From Acidimicrobiaceae bacterium (lineage in GTDB: Bacteria; Actinomycetota; Acidimicrobiia; Acidimicrobiales; RAAP-2): a DNA stretch of 64,000 nucleotides. Within the stretch, counting starts at the first letter, position 1, and each line of letters opens with the position of its first letter. This document shows positions 27,925 through 38,234 of the stretch, one piece after another. Location of the stretch: assembly GCA_027315005.1 (NCBI GenBank), contig DAHUZT010000114.1, forward strand, positions 62,001 through 126,000, given 5' to 3'. Position numbers and translations under genes: made by a program. The notes beneath the pieces were generated by a model that ran no database searches, was not told the DNA's origin, and worked only from the letters and a program-made list of their open reading frames with translations.

Positions 27925-30120
27925 TCACACCGCAGTCGAGGGACGGCGCGGCTCTCTGATCAGCTCGATCTCGGGAGGGAGCCCGACGATCGACAACCCC
28001 CCGGCTACCTCTGATCCGACCTCGATAGTGACGTGCGATCCGGCCAATGGGATGCCCGCCACCTTCAGGTAGTCGATCTCCTCCGGAAGGTTGGGCGAGA
28101 GCCAAGTCCTGCCGTACGGCACCCACGGGTCCAACCGCAGCAGGGTCCGGAGGCAGAGTAGGGGTGAGGCGGCGGACCAGGCCTGAGGTGAACACGAGGT
28201 GGGGTAGCCGACCGGCACGGTCAGCTCTGAACGGTCGAGCCCGCTGAACAGCTCCGGGAGTCGTCCACCGCCCACGGCAGCGGCGTCGAAGAGCCCGAAG
28301 ATGAGTTTCTGGGCGGCCGCATCGAAGCCGTAGCGGGCCAGGCCCGCCGCGACGATGGCCGTGTCGTGCGGCCATACCGAGCCACAGTGGTAGCTGATCG
28401 GGTTGTAGCCCCCACTGTCATCAGCCAGAGTTCGCAGGCCCCATCCGGTGAACATGGTCGATCCGATCAAGCGCTCCGCCACCCGCTGGGCCTTGTCCTC
28501 GTCCACGATTCCGGTCCACAAGCAGTGCCCGATGTTGGAGGTGAGTGAGTCGATCGGCCGCTTGTCGCCGTCGAGCCCGACTGCGAAGAACCCACGGTCC
28601 TCGAGCCAGAAATCCCGGTTGAAGGCGGCCTTCAAATGTGTGGCTTTGGCCCGAAACCTCTCGTAGACCGCGGTGTCCCCCACCTCGAAGGCGAAATGGG
28701 CGGTCGCCAGATAGGCGCCGTAGGTGTATGCCTGCACCTCGCACAGGGCGATGGGGGCGGTGGCGACCGACCCGTCCGCATAACGGATCCCGTCCCAGCT
28801 GTCCTTCCAACCTTGGTTGGCGAGCCCGCTCCCTGTGCCCCGCTGATATTCGACATAGCCGTCGCCGTCGGCGTCTCCGAACCGCTCGATCCATTCGATG
28901 GCCCGAGCCGCATTGGGAAGCAGCTCGTCGACCAACTCCCGCGCCACGCCCCAGCGACGCATCTCACCGAGAAGCATCACGAAGAGTGGAGTGGCGTCGG
29001 CCGTTCCGTAGTAGATGCTTCCCCCGCCGAGTGACAGCGAGGCCGCGTCGCCGAATCGCATCTCATGCAGTATTCGCCCGGGCTCCTCGTCGCGACGCGG
29101 ATCGACGTCCTCCCCCTGGAACCGGGCCAGGGTCTGGAGTACGCCGCGGGCCAGATCGGGGTCCACCAGGAGCGCCATCCAGGCGGTCAGCAGGGAGTCC
29201 CGACCGAAAACGGTCATGAACCACGGTGCTCCCGCCGCGACCACCACCCGTTCCGGATAGTCGGGGTCGAAGATCCGAAGAGCGCCCAGGTCCTCGGAGC
29301 TCCTAGCGATCACCTCCTTGATCCCCGGATGGCTGGTCTCCACCTGTGGAACCCGCCTGCGCCATTGCGCCAGTCGCTCGGTGGGAGTGGCCCGGTCGAC
29401 CGGCTGGCCGCAGCGGTAACGCGGGGCGGTGGGTTCGCCATTGAACACGGGTACCACCTCGATACAGGCCGTCCATTCCGAACGGGACGGAACGGTCACC
29501 GTGAAGGTCACCCGATCGCCGGTCACCATCGATGCGCCGGAGAAGCGCAGCTGGACTCCCCGCACCACGCCGGACCGGCGGTAGGAGTAGGTGAGCGTCG
29601 GCTGGCCCGTCCAGGTGGCGCCGTCTGAGGCGCCGGGTGGTTCGGACACCTCGACCGTGACCTCTCCCTCGGGTGTGGCGGCTCCAACCCGCCCCTCCTT
29701 GACGGCGAACAGGTCGGCGAAGTCGGTGCCGACCAGGACATCGACGGTGCATGACGCCGGATCGTCGGCGACGTTCCGGATTCTCAGATCCTCACGCATG
29801 CCCAGGCCGACATACCGGTCACGGAACACCATCAGCGTGGAGTCGGCAAGTCCGGCAGAGGGCGTGCACCGGGACACGAACGTCGCCGAGAACGGGGCGT
29901 CGCTGGTGGCGGCCAGCGGCTCGACCGGCACGCCGTTGATCAGGATCTCGAATCGGGAGAGGATACGGGTGTCGCGTACGAAGAGGCCCTGGGTCGTGTC
30001 CGGGACGATGTCCCCGGCAGATCCGCTGATGACGAAGGTCGACTCGTCGACCAGGGTGACCACGCCGCCCACCGTTGCCCATTGGGCCACCGGGCCGGCG
30101 TAGTTCCACGGGTCGGCCAT
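27925..30120 (-). CDS. Glycogen-debranching-like amylo-alpha-1,6-glucosidase family protein
   Basis: N-terminal domain (TFVISGSAGDIVPDTTQGLFVRDTRILSRFEILING) and six-hairpin glycosidase core (PWFMTVFGRDSLLTAWMALLVDPDLARGVLQTLARFQG...GNQGWKDSWDGIRYADG-like ...YNPISYHCGSVWPHDTAIVAAGLARYG). Confidence 0.88.
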   Translation of the reverse strand: MADPWNYAGPVAQWATVGGVVTLVDESTFVISGSAGDIVPDTTQGLFVRDTRILSRFEILINGVPVEPLAATSDAPFSATFVSRCTPSAGLADSTLMVFRDRYVGLGMREDLRIRNVADDPASCTVDVLVGTDFADLFAVKEGRVGAATPEGEVTVEVSEPPGASDGATWTGQPTLTYSYRRSGVVRGVQLRFSGASMVTGDRVTFTVTVPSRSEWTACIEVVPVFNGEPTAPRYRCGQPVDRATPTERLAQWRRRVPQVETSHPGIKEVIARSSEDLGALRIFDPDYPERVVVAAGAPWFMTVFGRDSLLTAWMALLVDPDLARGVLQTLARFQGEDVDPRRDEEPGRILHEMRFGDAASLSLGGGSIYYGTADATPLFVMLLGEMRRWGVARELVDELLPNAARAIEWIERFGDADGDGYVEYQRGTGSGLANQGWKDSWDGIRYADGSVATAPIALCEVQAYTYGAYLATAHFAFEVGDTAVYERFRAKATHLKAAFNRDFWLEDRGFFAVGLDGDKRPIDSLTSNIGHCLWTGIVDEDKAQRVAERLIGSTMFTGWGLRTLADDSGGYNPISYHCGSVWPHDTAIVAAGLARYGFDAAAQKLIFGLFDAAAVGGGRLPELFSGLDRSELTVPVGYPTSCSPQAWSAASPLLCLRTLLRLDPWVPYGRTWLSPNLPEEIDYLKVAGIPLAGSHVTIEVGSEVAGGLSIVGLPPEIELIREPRRPSTAV

Positions 30121-30295
30121 CACGCCACCGTACCCGCACGGTGGAGCCGGACGGTGAGCCGGACGGAACCACTCGGGCCGGTCGGTCCGAGTGAACCGCT
30201 TTATCACTATCACCGTAGGGGAAAATCCAACGGCGGGCTAGCATGGGAAGCGTGCATCCGCTGTCACAGCCGACCGAACTGGGCTTCACCCCGGC

Positions 30296-31051
30296 ATGAG
30301 CGAAAGCCCGCCCCCGCTGCTCCAGACCGTCGACCTGTGGGTCGAGGCCGAAGGGACTCCGATCCTCCGCGGTGTCGAACTGACCGTTCGGGCGGGACAG
30401 GTACATGCGCTGATGGGTCCGAACGGCTCGGGCAAGTCCACCCTGGCGAACGTGCTCCTAGGCAACCCCGCCTACAAGGTGACCGCGGGGTCCATCCTGT
30501 TGAAGGGCGAGGACGTCACGAACTGGCCGGCCGATGTCCGGGGCAAGGCCGGGATGTTCCTCGCTTTCCAGGACCCGGAGACGATCGAGGGGGTTCCGGT
30601 GATCCAATTCCTCCGCCAGGCCCTTTCGGCCCGCCGCGGGATGGATCTCTCCGTGCTCGAGATCCGGTTGATGATGCTCGAGTGGATGGAGAGGCTGGGA
30701 ATGGACCCTGCTTTCGGTGAACGTCACCTGAACGATGGGTTCTCCGGTGGCGAAAAGAAGCGGAACGAGATTCTCCAATTGGCCATGCTCGAACCTGAGC
30801 TTGCCGTCTTGGACGAAACCGATTCCGGCCTCGACGTCGATGCTCTGCGCTCCGTGGCCCGGGGGGTGGGGACCGTACGGTCGGATCGTCCGGATCTGGG
30901 CATCCTGGTGATCACGCATTACCGACGGATGTTGGAAGAATTGTCGGCCGACCGTGTGCACCTGATGGTCGATGGGGTGATCGTGGCCGAAGGTGGGGAC
31001 GAGCTGGCCCGACAACTCGAGTCCGAAGGATATGAGCCATGGCGGAGCTGA
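30296..31051 (+). CDS. sufC: Fe-S cluster assembly ATPase SufC (copy 1)
   Basis: ALMGPNGSGKSTLANVLLGNPAYKVTAGSILLKGEDV...FSGGEKKRNEILQLAMLEPELAVLDETDSGLDVDALRSVARGV...VITHYRRML. Confidence 0.94.
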   Translation: MSESPPPLLQTVDLWVEAEGTPILRGVELTVRAGQVHALMGPNGSGKSTLANVLLGNPAYKVTAGSILLKGEDVTNWPADVRGKAGMFLAFQDPETIEGVPVIQFLRQALSARRGMDLSVLEIRLMMLEWMERLGMDPAFGERHLNDGFSGGEKKRNEILQLAMLEPELAVLDETDSGLDVDALRSVARGVGTVRSDRPDLGILVITHYRRMLEELSADRVHLMVDGVIVAEGGDELARQLESEGYEPWRS

Positions 31052-32337
31052 CCGACTCGACATCGAGGTCGGGACGGATCGAGCCTGCAGAGGCACCGAA
31101 CTGCGACTCGCTCGATGTTGCGCTGCTGCGCAAGGACTTTCCTTTGCTCGGGATCGAAGTGCACGGCCACCCGATCTGCTACCTCGACTCGGCGTCGTCA
31201 TCCCAACGGCCGATTGCCGTCCTCGACGCCATGCGCAATTACGAGGAGACCACCCACGCCAACGTCCACCGGGGCGTTTACGCCATCGCCGAAGAGGCGA
31301 CTGCGAGGTTCGAGACCGCACGGATGAAGATCGGCGCGTTCATTGGCGCACCGAATCCGGGCCGAGAGATCGTGTTCACGAAGAACGCCACCGAGGCAAT
31401 CAATCTTGTCGCCGGCACCTGGGGACGGGCCAACCTCGGTGAAGGCGACGTCGTCGTCCTCACCGAGATGGAACACCATGCGAACATCGTCCCCTGGCAC
31501 ATGCTGGCCTCCGAACGCCGGTTCACCATTCGGTGGATCCCCATCGACGACCGGGGTGAGCTGATCCTGGACGATCTCGACCGGCTGCTGGAGGGGGCCA
31601 AGCTGGTGGGTGTGACGTGCATGTCGAACGTGCTCGGGACGCTCAACCCTGTGGCCGAGATCTCCTCGGCCGCCCACGGCGCAGGGGCGCTGGTCATAGC
31701 CGATGGGGCCCAGTCCGTTCCCCACCAGGTCACCGACGTCGTCGCGCTCGGAGTCGACTTCATGGCGTTCAGCGCCCACAAGATGCTCGGCCCGACCGGT
31801 GTCGGCGTCCTGTGGGGCCGCGAGGCCATACTCGAGGAGCTCCCGCCCTTCCTCGGAGGAGGTGAGATGATCCTGGATGTCCGCAAGGACGGGTTCACCC
31901 CGAACGACATACCATGGCGATTCGAGGCGGGTACGCCTCCGATCACCGAGGCGATCGGCATGGGTGCGGCAGTGGACTACCTGACCGCGGTCGGAATGGA
32001 CCGGGTGCGGGCCCACGAGATCTCCCTCTCCTCCGCCGCGCTCGCACTCTTCGAGGAGCGGTTCGGCGACGATCTCCGGATCTTCGGACCACGGGAACCC
32101 TCGGCTCGGGGAGGTGTGATCTCCTTCGCCTATCGGGACATCCACCCCCACGACATCTCCCAGGTGCTCGACGAGTACGGAATATGCGTGCGTGCCGGGC
32201 ACCACTGTGCGAAGCCGCTCATGCGGCGTCTCGGAGTCAGCGCCACCGCTCGTGCGTCCTTCGCGCTCTACAACGACGGGTCCGACCTGGTTCGGCTGGC
32301 GGACGCGCTCGAGCACGCCGGAGCGTTCTTCGGATGA
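31039..32337 (+). CDS. sufS: Cysteine desulfurase SufS
   Basis: YLDSASSSQRPIAVLDAMRNYEETTHANVHRGVY...GREIVFTKNATEAINLVA...FMAFSAHKMLGPTGVGVLWG (PLP Lys)...RAGHHCAKPLMRRLGV. Confidence 0.95.
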   Translation: MAELTDSTSRSGRIEPAEAPNCDSLDVALLRKDFPLLGIEVHGHPICYLDSASSSQRPIAVLDAMRNYEETTHANVHRGVYAIAEEATARFETARMKIGAFIGAPNPGREIVFTKNATEAINLVAGTWGRANLGEGDVVVLTEMEHHANIVPWHMLASERRFTIRWIPIDDRGELILDDLDRLLEGAKLVGVTCMSNVLGTLNPVAEISSAAHGAGALVIADGAQSVPHQVTDVVALGVDFMAFSAHKMLGPTGVGVLWGREAILEELPPFLGGGEMILDVRKDGFTPNDIPWRFEAGTPPITEAIGMGAAVDYLTAVGMDRVRAHEISLSSAALALFEERFGDDLRIFGPREPSARGGVISFAYRDIHPHDISQVLDEYGICVRAGHHCAKPLMRRLGVSATARASFALYNDGSDLVRLADALEHAGAFFG

Positions 32338-32401
32338 ACGCCGGGAGGTACTGTGGCGGCGTGGGAAGCGTTCGACAGCCGAATCGACCGGGTGATCACT
32401 G

Positions 32402-32917
32402 ATGTCCGCTCTCGAAGGTCTCTACCGGGAGATCATCCTCGACCACTACCGTTCCCCCCGCAATCGTGGCGAATTGGCATCGCCGCCGGCGCTGCGGGTC
32501 GAGGGCTTCAACCCGTTGTGCGGGGACGAGATCGTGGTGACAGTCGACCTCCAGCGCGGGATCCTCTCCGACATAAAGTTCTCTGGGACCGGATGCTCGA
32601 TCAGCCAGTCCTCGGCCTCGTTGATGTCTGCCGCGGTCAAGGGGAAGCCGGTGCCGGAGGTTCGGGATCTCATCCGTACGTTCAAGAGCATGATGTCGAT
32701 CCATGAGTCGACGCTTCCGGCCGGGCCGGACGGTGTGGACAATCCGGATGGCTCATCGGGCGACAACACCGAACCCGACGTGATCGACGTCGACGCGCTC
32801 GGCGAACTCGCAGCCCTTCAGGGGGTGGTGAAGTTTCCGGTGCGGATCAAGTGCGCCACCCTTAGCTGGAACACCCTCGCTCAGGGCCTCGACCAGGGCG
32901 ACCAGGAGACCGCCTGA
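32402..32917 (+). CDS. sufU: SUF system NifU-like scaffold/sulfurtransferase SufU
   Basis: LYREIILDHYRSPRNRGEL...NPLCGDEIVV...SGTGCSISQSSASLM...FPVRIKCATLSWNTL. Confidence 0.93.
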   Translation: MSALEGLYREIILDHYRSPRNRGELASPPALRVEGFNPLCGDEIVVTVDLQRGILSDIKFSGTGCSISQSSASLMSAAVKGKPVPEVRDLIRTFKSMMSIHESTLPAGPDGVDNPDGSSGDNTEPDVIDVDALGELAALQGVVKFPVRIKCATLSWNTLAQGLDQGDQETA

Positions 32918-33037
32918 AAGCTCCACCCGCCGAACGGGCTCGAGCGGGCAATCACGTCGCCCTTCTCAATCTCCAAGAAGATCGACCAGTCCGTTGCCCA
33001 CCGAAGCGCCTGCCGGAATCTCCTGTTCGGTCCATCG

Positions 33038-33544
33038 CTACTCCCCGTCCGGGGAAATCACGTATGGCCGTCTTGGGTGCGACCCGGCCCCGCCGTGTCC
33101 GCGCTCGCCTGCTTCGAGCAGCCGGCCGATCTCGGTGACCTCCGCCTCGACCGAGTTGGCGAACCACTTGGCGGCCACCTGGTCGTGAATCCAGCCGAGC
33201 CGCCCGTGCCCGAGATCGAGCTCTTCCACGTGGCGAATGCGTGTGCCTCCCTCTATGGCATCGATCTCGAACCATGCGTGGATGCCCCGCGGAACTCCAT
33301 GCTCCAGTGTCACGTCGATGCTGCGGGGTCGTTCCCACCGGTACCGGGTAATGACCGAGCCGGCGAAGCGACCGAGGAACCTCCCGTCTTCACGGGCCAG
33401 CATGCCGTCGGGGGTGTCGGCCAGCTTGGTGACCCAGACCATCTTTGTATCGGCCTTGGCGTACTGCGCCGGATCGAGCACAAAGTCGAATACCTCGTCG
33501 GGCGTCACACCCTTCGCCACCGTCGTGCCTTCACCCTTGACCAT
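33038..33544 (-). CDS. SRPBCC family protein
   Basis: Polyketide cyclase/START-like pattern: TPDEVFDFVLDPAQYAKADTKM...RVEELDL-like ...GWIHDQVAAKWFANSVEAEVTEIGRLLEAG. Confidence 0.75.
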   Translation of the reverse strand: MVKGEGTTVAKGVTPDEVFDFVLDPAQYAKADTKMVWVTKLADTPDGMLAREDGRFLGRFAGSVITRYRWERPRSIDVTLEHGVPRGIHAWFEIDAIEGGTRIRHVEELDLGHGRLGWIHDQVAAKWFANSVEAEVTEIGRLLEAGERGHGGAGSHPRRPYVISPDGE

Positions 33545-33648
33545 GAGCCTTCCTCCTCTTCATTCTCTTCATTCGAATCTCGCTTTTCGGCGATACCGGA
33601 CCGGGGGGATCGAGTCTGATGCTGACCCATTCACACGCGGACCGTGTT

Positions 33649-34467
33649 TCACGTGGTGGCCAGCCGTCGCATCGCCTTCTGGTAGGCGATGGGGACGAGC
33701 GTTCGGGCCATTGGAGCCAGCAGGGGTAAGAGGGCGGCATTGATGTCCACCTTCGGACCGCCCATCCGATCGGCAACCAGGGCAGCCACGCCGTCTGCGG
33801 TGCGACGCACCATCCTCGGCGGCAGGGAACCACCGTCCTCATTGCCCGACAATCCCATTGCCGTGGGTACCCAGCCCGGGTAGAGGAGGTGGACGTGCAC
33901 CCCACGGGGGGCCACTTCGTGGGCAACCGATTCGGAGAAAGCCGAGACGGCGGCTTTGGACGCTGCGTAGGCACCTTGTCCAGGCTCGGGGGCACGGGCC
34001 GAATCGGAGGAGACGTTCACCACGACACCGGATCGCCGCTCGATCATGCCGGGCAGGACGGCCAGGGTGCCGGCCACCGTGGCGAAGAAGTTGACGTCGA
34101 ACACCTGCCGGACGGAAGAGGTCCCGCCACCTCCGGTGGCCGCGAGCATGAGGTCGATCCCGGCGTTGTTGATCAGGATGTCGATGCTCCCTCGTTCCTC
34201 CTGAATGCAGTCCAACGTGTCGCGGAATGTGTCGGCGTCCCCCACGTCACAGATCTGTGTAGTGCTTCCCGGTGATCGTCCGGAAAGTTCTGCGGCGAGC
34301 TGGTCGAGCAATGAGCGACGACGAGCAAGCCCGATCACCGATGCGCCTCTTTCGGCCAGGGTCAGGGCCACCGAGCGCCCGATACCCGACGAGGCACCGG
34401 TGACCACGGCCAGTTGGCCGTCATAGCGCCGGACCGACCGAGTGTGATGTCGCCGGTGTCGTGTCAC
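33649..34467 (-). CDS. SDR family oxidoreductase
   Basis: GQLAVVTGASSGIGRSVALTLAERGASVIGLARR...ILINNAGIDLM...YAASKAAVSAFSESVAHEVA. GTG start at 34467 proposed. Confidence 0.9.
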   Translation of the reverse strand: MTRHRRHHTRSVRRYDGQLAVVTGASSGIGRSVALTLAERGASVIGLARRRSLLDQLAAELSGRSPGSTTQICDVGDADTFRDTLDCIQEERGSIDILINNAGIDLMLAATGGGGTSSVRQVFDVNFFATVAGTLAVLPGMIERRSGVVVNVSSDSARAPEPGQGAYAASKAAVSAFSESVAHEVAPRGVHVHLLYPGWVPTAMGLSGNEDGGSLPPRMVRRTADGVAALVADRMGGPKVDINAALLPLLAPMARTLVPIAYQKAMRRLATT

Positions 34468-34625
34468 GGTACAGACCTTACGGTCCCATCGGACCCACTG
34501 GGGATCGATCTCAGCAAGGAAGGCGCTGAACGGCCCGGGCGTCACCTCAAATGGTGCTTCTCGGGCCGCGGCGGCTCGGGGTCCGCCGCGATCCAAACCG
34601 GTGCCGACCGGAAGGCTGAATGCCG

Positions 34626-36989
34626 TTATGGAGAAGCCACCGTCGATGCCGCACTCGATCGTGACGGCGGCGATGGACAGCCCGCCGGCGAGTCGATGGG
34701 GAAGGCGTGATCGTCCGTGTCTGCGAGTCGCTCTTCGATCTCGCTAGGCAGAACGGGTTTCGAAAAGATGAATCCCTGCCCCGAATCGCACTGTTCGATT
34801 CGCAGGCTCTCGAGCTGCGACATGTCTTCGATACCCTCGGCCAATGTGGACAGTCCGAGGGCTCGACCCAGTTCGACCAACGTGTGGATCAACGCGGCTG
34901 CATCGGGTCGACCGTCCATATCGGCAACAAACGACCGGTCGATCTTCAGGATATCTACCGGAAACTGGCGCAAGTAAGCCAGCGAGGAGTAGCCGGTTCC
35001 AAAGTCATCGATCGCGATCATCACACCGAGCTCCTTGAGCTTCTCCAAGCGGCTCACAGTTGCATCGGCGTCTCGCATGAGGGTTGACTCGGTGACCTCG
35101 ATGATCAGCGACCCTGGTGCGAGACCAGTGGCGGCGAGGGCTTCCCTCACATGTTCGACGAAGGAATCGTTCTCCAATTGTCGCATCGCCACGTTGACTG
35201 ACATCGTCGTCTCGTAACCTCGGGCCTTCCAGATGCTCGCCTGCCGGCAAGACTCCAGAAGAACCCATCGGCCCACGTCGACGATCATCCCACTGTCCTC
35301 GAGCATCGGGATGAAGTTGTCAGGTGAAATGACGCCCCGAGTCGGATGATTCCATCGGAGGAGAGCCTCCACTCCCTTCAACCGAACACTCTCCAGCTCG
35401 AAGATCGGCTGGTACAAAATGAAGAACTGATGCTGCGACAGCGCTGAATCGAGGTCAGCCTTGAGCTTCAACCGATCAATGGCGGCCGCCTGCATTGCTG
35501 GTTCGAAGAGGACGGCGCAGTCCCGACCAGCCGCCTTGGCCCGGTAAAGAGCGATATCCGCGTCTCGCAGCAGCTCCTGAGCTGACAGACGATCGCCGGC
35601 AGCGATGCCGACACTCGGGGTCACCGTGATCGGAACCTCGGAATAGGGATCAATGACGAAAGGTTCCCGGAGAACCTCCCTGACCCGTTCTGCGATCGTC
35701 TCCGGTCCTGCTGACAGCGACGGTCCCTCGGCAAGGATCACGAATTCATCTCCACCAAGGCGTCCCACGGTGTCGCTGGCTCGCAGCATTCCCACCAGGC
35801 GGTCGGCCACCGCCCGGAGAAGCTTGTCCCCGACCTCGTGACCCATTGAGTCGTTGGTATCCTTGAAGTTGTCGAGATCGATGAAGTAGGCGGCGACGGG
35901 ATCGAAGGTTCTACGGGTTCTGGCGAGCATCTGCTCCGCACGATCCAAGATGAGCTGCCGGTTCGCAAGCCCGGTCAGGGGATCGTGAAGTGCGCGATGG
36001 GCGAGAAGGGCCTCAAACTCCTTTCTCTCGGTTATATCGCGGATGTTGGCCACATAACCCTCGATCGAGGGCCGGTCCAGCTGGTTGGCGACAACTGCCT
36101 CCACCTCGCGCCAGGTGCCGTCCTTCCTGAGCATCCTGAATTGGAGGCTTGCGGTTTGTGCCGATGATTGAAAATGAGCGCCCAGCTGGCTGGTCACTCG
36201 ATCACGATCGTCAGGATGCACGAATGCAGTGGCAGGTTGACCGATCAGATCGTTGGGTTCGAAGTCGAGCAGCTCGACGATTGCGGGACTGACGTAGGTA
36301 CAGATGCCGTCTCCGTCCATTGCCATCGTGGTGTCAGACGAATTCTGGATCAGCGAACGATACCGGTCCTCGACCAACTGCTTGGATGCATCGGCGCGCT
36401 CCTTCTGTTCCATAGTGGCTGCGGCCATGCGAATGATGAAGAGTAGAACGAAAGTCCCCATGAGAGCCAGGGAATTCCCTTGACTGGTCGACATCATCGA
36501 CGGCACCCAATGAAGCCACACAGCGACTTGTCCACACGCAATACCAACAACACTCCACAGGGCCGTCAACCGCCAGATGCGTGAGCCCCCGTGGGCGACG
36601 TTCTCCAGGGCAAGGAACGCATAGGCTCCCCAGAGCACCGGCCCCCATCCGGTCAGGTAGATGACCAACGTCAGTGCCGACGCCTGCACGGCAATTCGGA
36701 TGTTGAGATGAAGCCGTGACTTCCTGGCTCCGCAGAGGTGGTCGACCTCCAGGTTGACGATGGGCACGGCGATGAAGACCCCAAGCCAGAGCCAAGGCGA
36801 TTCTTGGGCTGCAACGCCGAATCGCATCAGCAGGAAGATCACGATCAAAGAGATCGGTCCCATCAGATATGCGAGGAGCTTGGGATTGATCCAGTTGGAT
36901 CGTCCATTCGAGACAGGGCGCGCATCCTCGGGCTCGATGGATGCCCGCTGATCTTCGATGGCTGATCGACCGACAGCCGGTGCGCTCAT
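34626..36989 (-). CDS. Membrane-anchored PAS-GGDEF-EAL c-di-GMP signalling protein
   Basis: N-terminal hydrophobic helices; PAS (YRSLIQNSSDTTMAMDGDGICTYVSPAIVELL); GGDEF (RLGGDEFVILAEGP); EAL (VEALLRWNHPTRGVISPDNFI...DDFGTGYSSLAYLRQFPVDILKIDRSFV). Confidence 0.95.
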   Translation of the reverse strand: MSAPAVGRSAIEDQRASIEPEDARPVSNGRSNWINPKLLAYLMGPISLIVIFLLMRFGVAAQESPWLWLGVFIAVPIVNLEVDHLCGARKSRLHLNIRIAVQASALTLVIYLTGWGPVLWGAYAFLALENVAHGGSRIWRLTALWSVVGIACGQVAVWLHWVPSMMSTSQGNSLALMGTFVLLFIIRMAAATMEQKERADASKQLVEDRYRSLIQNSSDTTMAMDGDGICTYVSPAIVELLDFEPNDLIGQPATAFVHPDDRDRVTSQLGAHFQSSAQTASLQFRMLRKDGTWREVEAVVANQLDRPSIEGYVANIRDITERKEFEALLAHRALHDPLTGLANRQLILDRAEQMLARTRRTFDPVAAYFIDLDNFKDTNDSMGHEVGDKLLRAVADRLVGMLRASDTVGRLGGDEFVILAEGPSLSAGPETIAERVREVLREPFVIDPYSEVPITVTPSVGIAAGDRLSAQELLRDADIALYRAKAAGRDCAVLFEPAMQAAAIDRLKLKADLDSALSQHQFFILYQPIFELESVRLKGVEALLRWNHPTRGVISPDNFIPMLEDSGMIVDVGRWVLLESCRQASIWKARGYETTMSVNVAMRQLENDSFVEHVREALAATGLAPGSLIIEVTESTLMRDADATVSRLEKLKELGVMIAIDDFGTGYSSLAYLRQFPVDILKIDRSFVADMDGRPDAAALIHTLVELGRALGLSTLAEGIEDMSQLESLRIEQCDSGQGFIFSKPVLPSEIEERLADTDDHAFPIDSPAGCPSPPSRSSAASTVASP

Positions 36990-37137
36990 AAATCACCTCT
37001 GTGCTGGCTCCTACAGGGGTTGTGTCGACGTGATCGTCGTGCAACTTGAGCTTCAGCCGCGCCGCGGCGGCTCTGGCCGGCTAGTAGCGCCACCTCGACC
37101 GAACTGAGGAGGAGCAGCCGACGGTGTGGCTCAGTGT

Positions 37138-37890
37138 TCAGGCGTACTCGGCGTACCCGGTACGGTCCACCAACTCGGCCAGTTCGCGCTCGCCGGTCGC
37201 TACGATCCGACCGTCCGAAAGCACGTGGACCACGTCCGGGCGGAGTACGTCGAGCAGCCGGCGGAAGTGGGTGATGGCAAGCACTCCGAGGTCCCACTCA
37301 GTGGTGGCCTCCTCGACCCGCCGGCCCACGGCCTCCAGCGCGTCGACGTCGAGCCCGGAGTCGATCTCGTCCAATATGGCGAACCTGGGACGGAGCACAC
37401 CCATCTGCAGCGTCTCGTTCCGCTTGCGCTCGCCCCCGGAGAGATCCATGTTGAGGGACCGCTCGAGAAATCGTGCGTCGAAACCGATCCGGTTCGCCTC
37501 GGAGCGGAGACGTACCCTCACCCGGCTCGCCTTCTCCCCGGCACCGATCTCGCCGGCTGGGATTTCCGGGCGGGAAGCCGCCAGCGTCCTGGCCAGGGAC
37601 ACCCCGGGTACCTCGATGGGTTGCTGCATGGCCAGGAAGAGCCCGGCCCTGGCGCGCTGCCAGGTCGGAAGCGACAGGAGGTCGATACCGTCGAGGGTGA
37701 CCGTGCCACCGAGGATCTCATAGCCAGACCGGCCCATGAGCACATGGGCCAGTGTGCTCTTGCCCGATCCGATCGGGCCCATGACCGCATGTACCTCGCC
37801 GGTACGGACCGTGAGAGAAATGCCGCGAAGGATTTCCCGGCCGGGGATAGCCACCCGGAGACCTTCGATGCGGAGCTCGCCGGTGCTCAC
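37138..37890 (-). CDS. sufC: Fe-S cluster assembly ATPase SufC (divergent copy 2)
   Basis: AVMGPIGSGKSTLAHVLMGRSGYEILGGTVTLDG...LFLAMQQPIEVPGVSL...NMDLSGGERKRNETLQMGVLRPRFAILDEIDSGLDVDALEAVGRRVEEA...AITHFRRLL. Stop-start overlap with the Rieske gene. Confidence 0.93.
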   Translation of the reverse strand: MSTGELRIEGLRVAIPGREILRGISLTVRTGEVHAVMGPIGSGKSTLAHVLMGRSGYEILGGTVTLDGIDLLSLPTWQRARAGLFLAMQQPIEVPGVSLARTLAASRPEIPAGEIGAGEKASRVRVRLRSEANRIGFDARFLERSLNMDLSGGERKRNETLQMGVLRPRFAILDEIDSGLDVDALEAVGRRVEEATTEWDLGVLAITHFRRLLDVLRPDVVHVLSDGRIVATGERELAELVDRTGYAEYA

Positions 37891-38234
37891 CCGACCTCCA
37901 CCCAGACGGCCGTGCCTTCGATCCGGACGTCATAGACCGGCACCGGCTTGGTGGCGGGCAAAGAACACGGCTGGCCAGTTCGGAGATCGAAGGTCGAGCC
38001 ATGCTTTGCACATTCGATCTCGAACTCCTCGGACCAGACCTCACCGTCGGCCAGTGAGAAGTCCTCATGGCTACACCGGTCGCCGATGGCGTAGTAGTCG
38101 TCACCGATTCGGATGAGCGCCAATCGCAGACCCTCCACGTCGAACCGGCGTGCCTCACCCGGAGCGAGTTCATCCACGGAGCAGAGCCGGATCCGATGAA
38201 CGGCACGTTCCAGCGGGACGCGCATTTCAGCCAT
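37887..38234 (-). CDS. Rieske-type [2Fe-2S] ferredoxin
   Basis: AIGDRCSHEDFSLADGEVW...IECAKHGSTFDLRTG (CxH...CxxH). Confidence 0.92.
   Translation of the reverse strand: MAEMRVPLERAVHRIRLCSVDELAPGEARRFDVEGLRLALIRIGDDYYAIGDRCSHEDFSLADGEVWSEEFEIECAKHGSTFDLRTGQPCSLPATKPVPVYDVRIEGTAVWVEVG

Noticed and set aside
30121-30295. Promoter or SufR-type operator between the debranching-enzyme gene and sufC1
   Set aside because: A weak TAGCAT -10-like hexamer and an AT-richer stretch (tttatcactatcac) are present, but no convincing -35 or inverted repeat.
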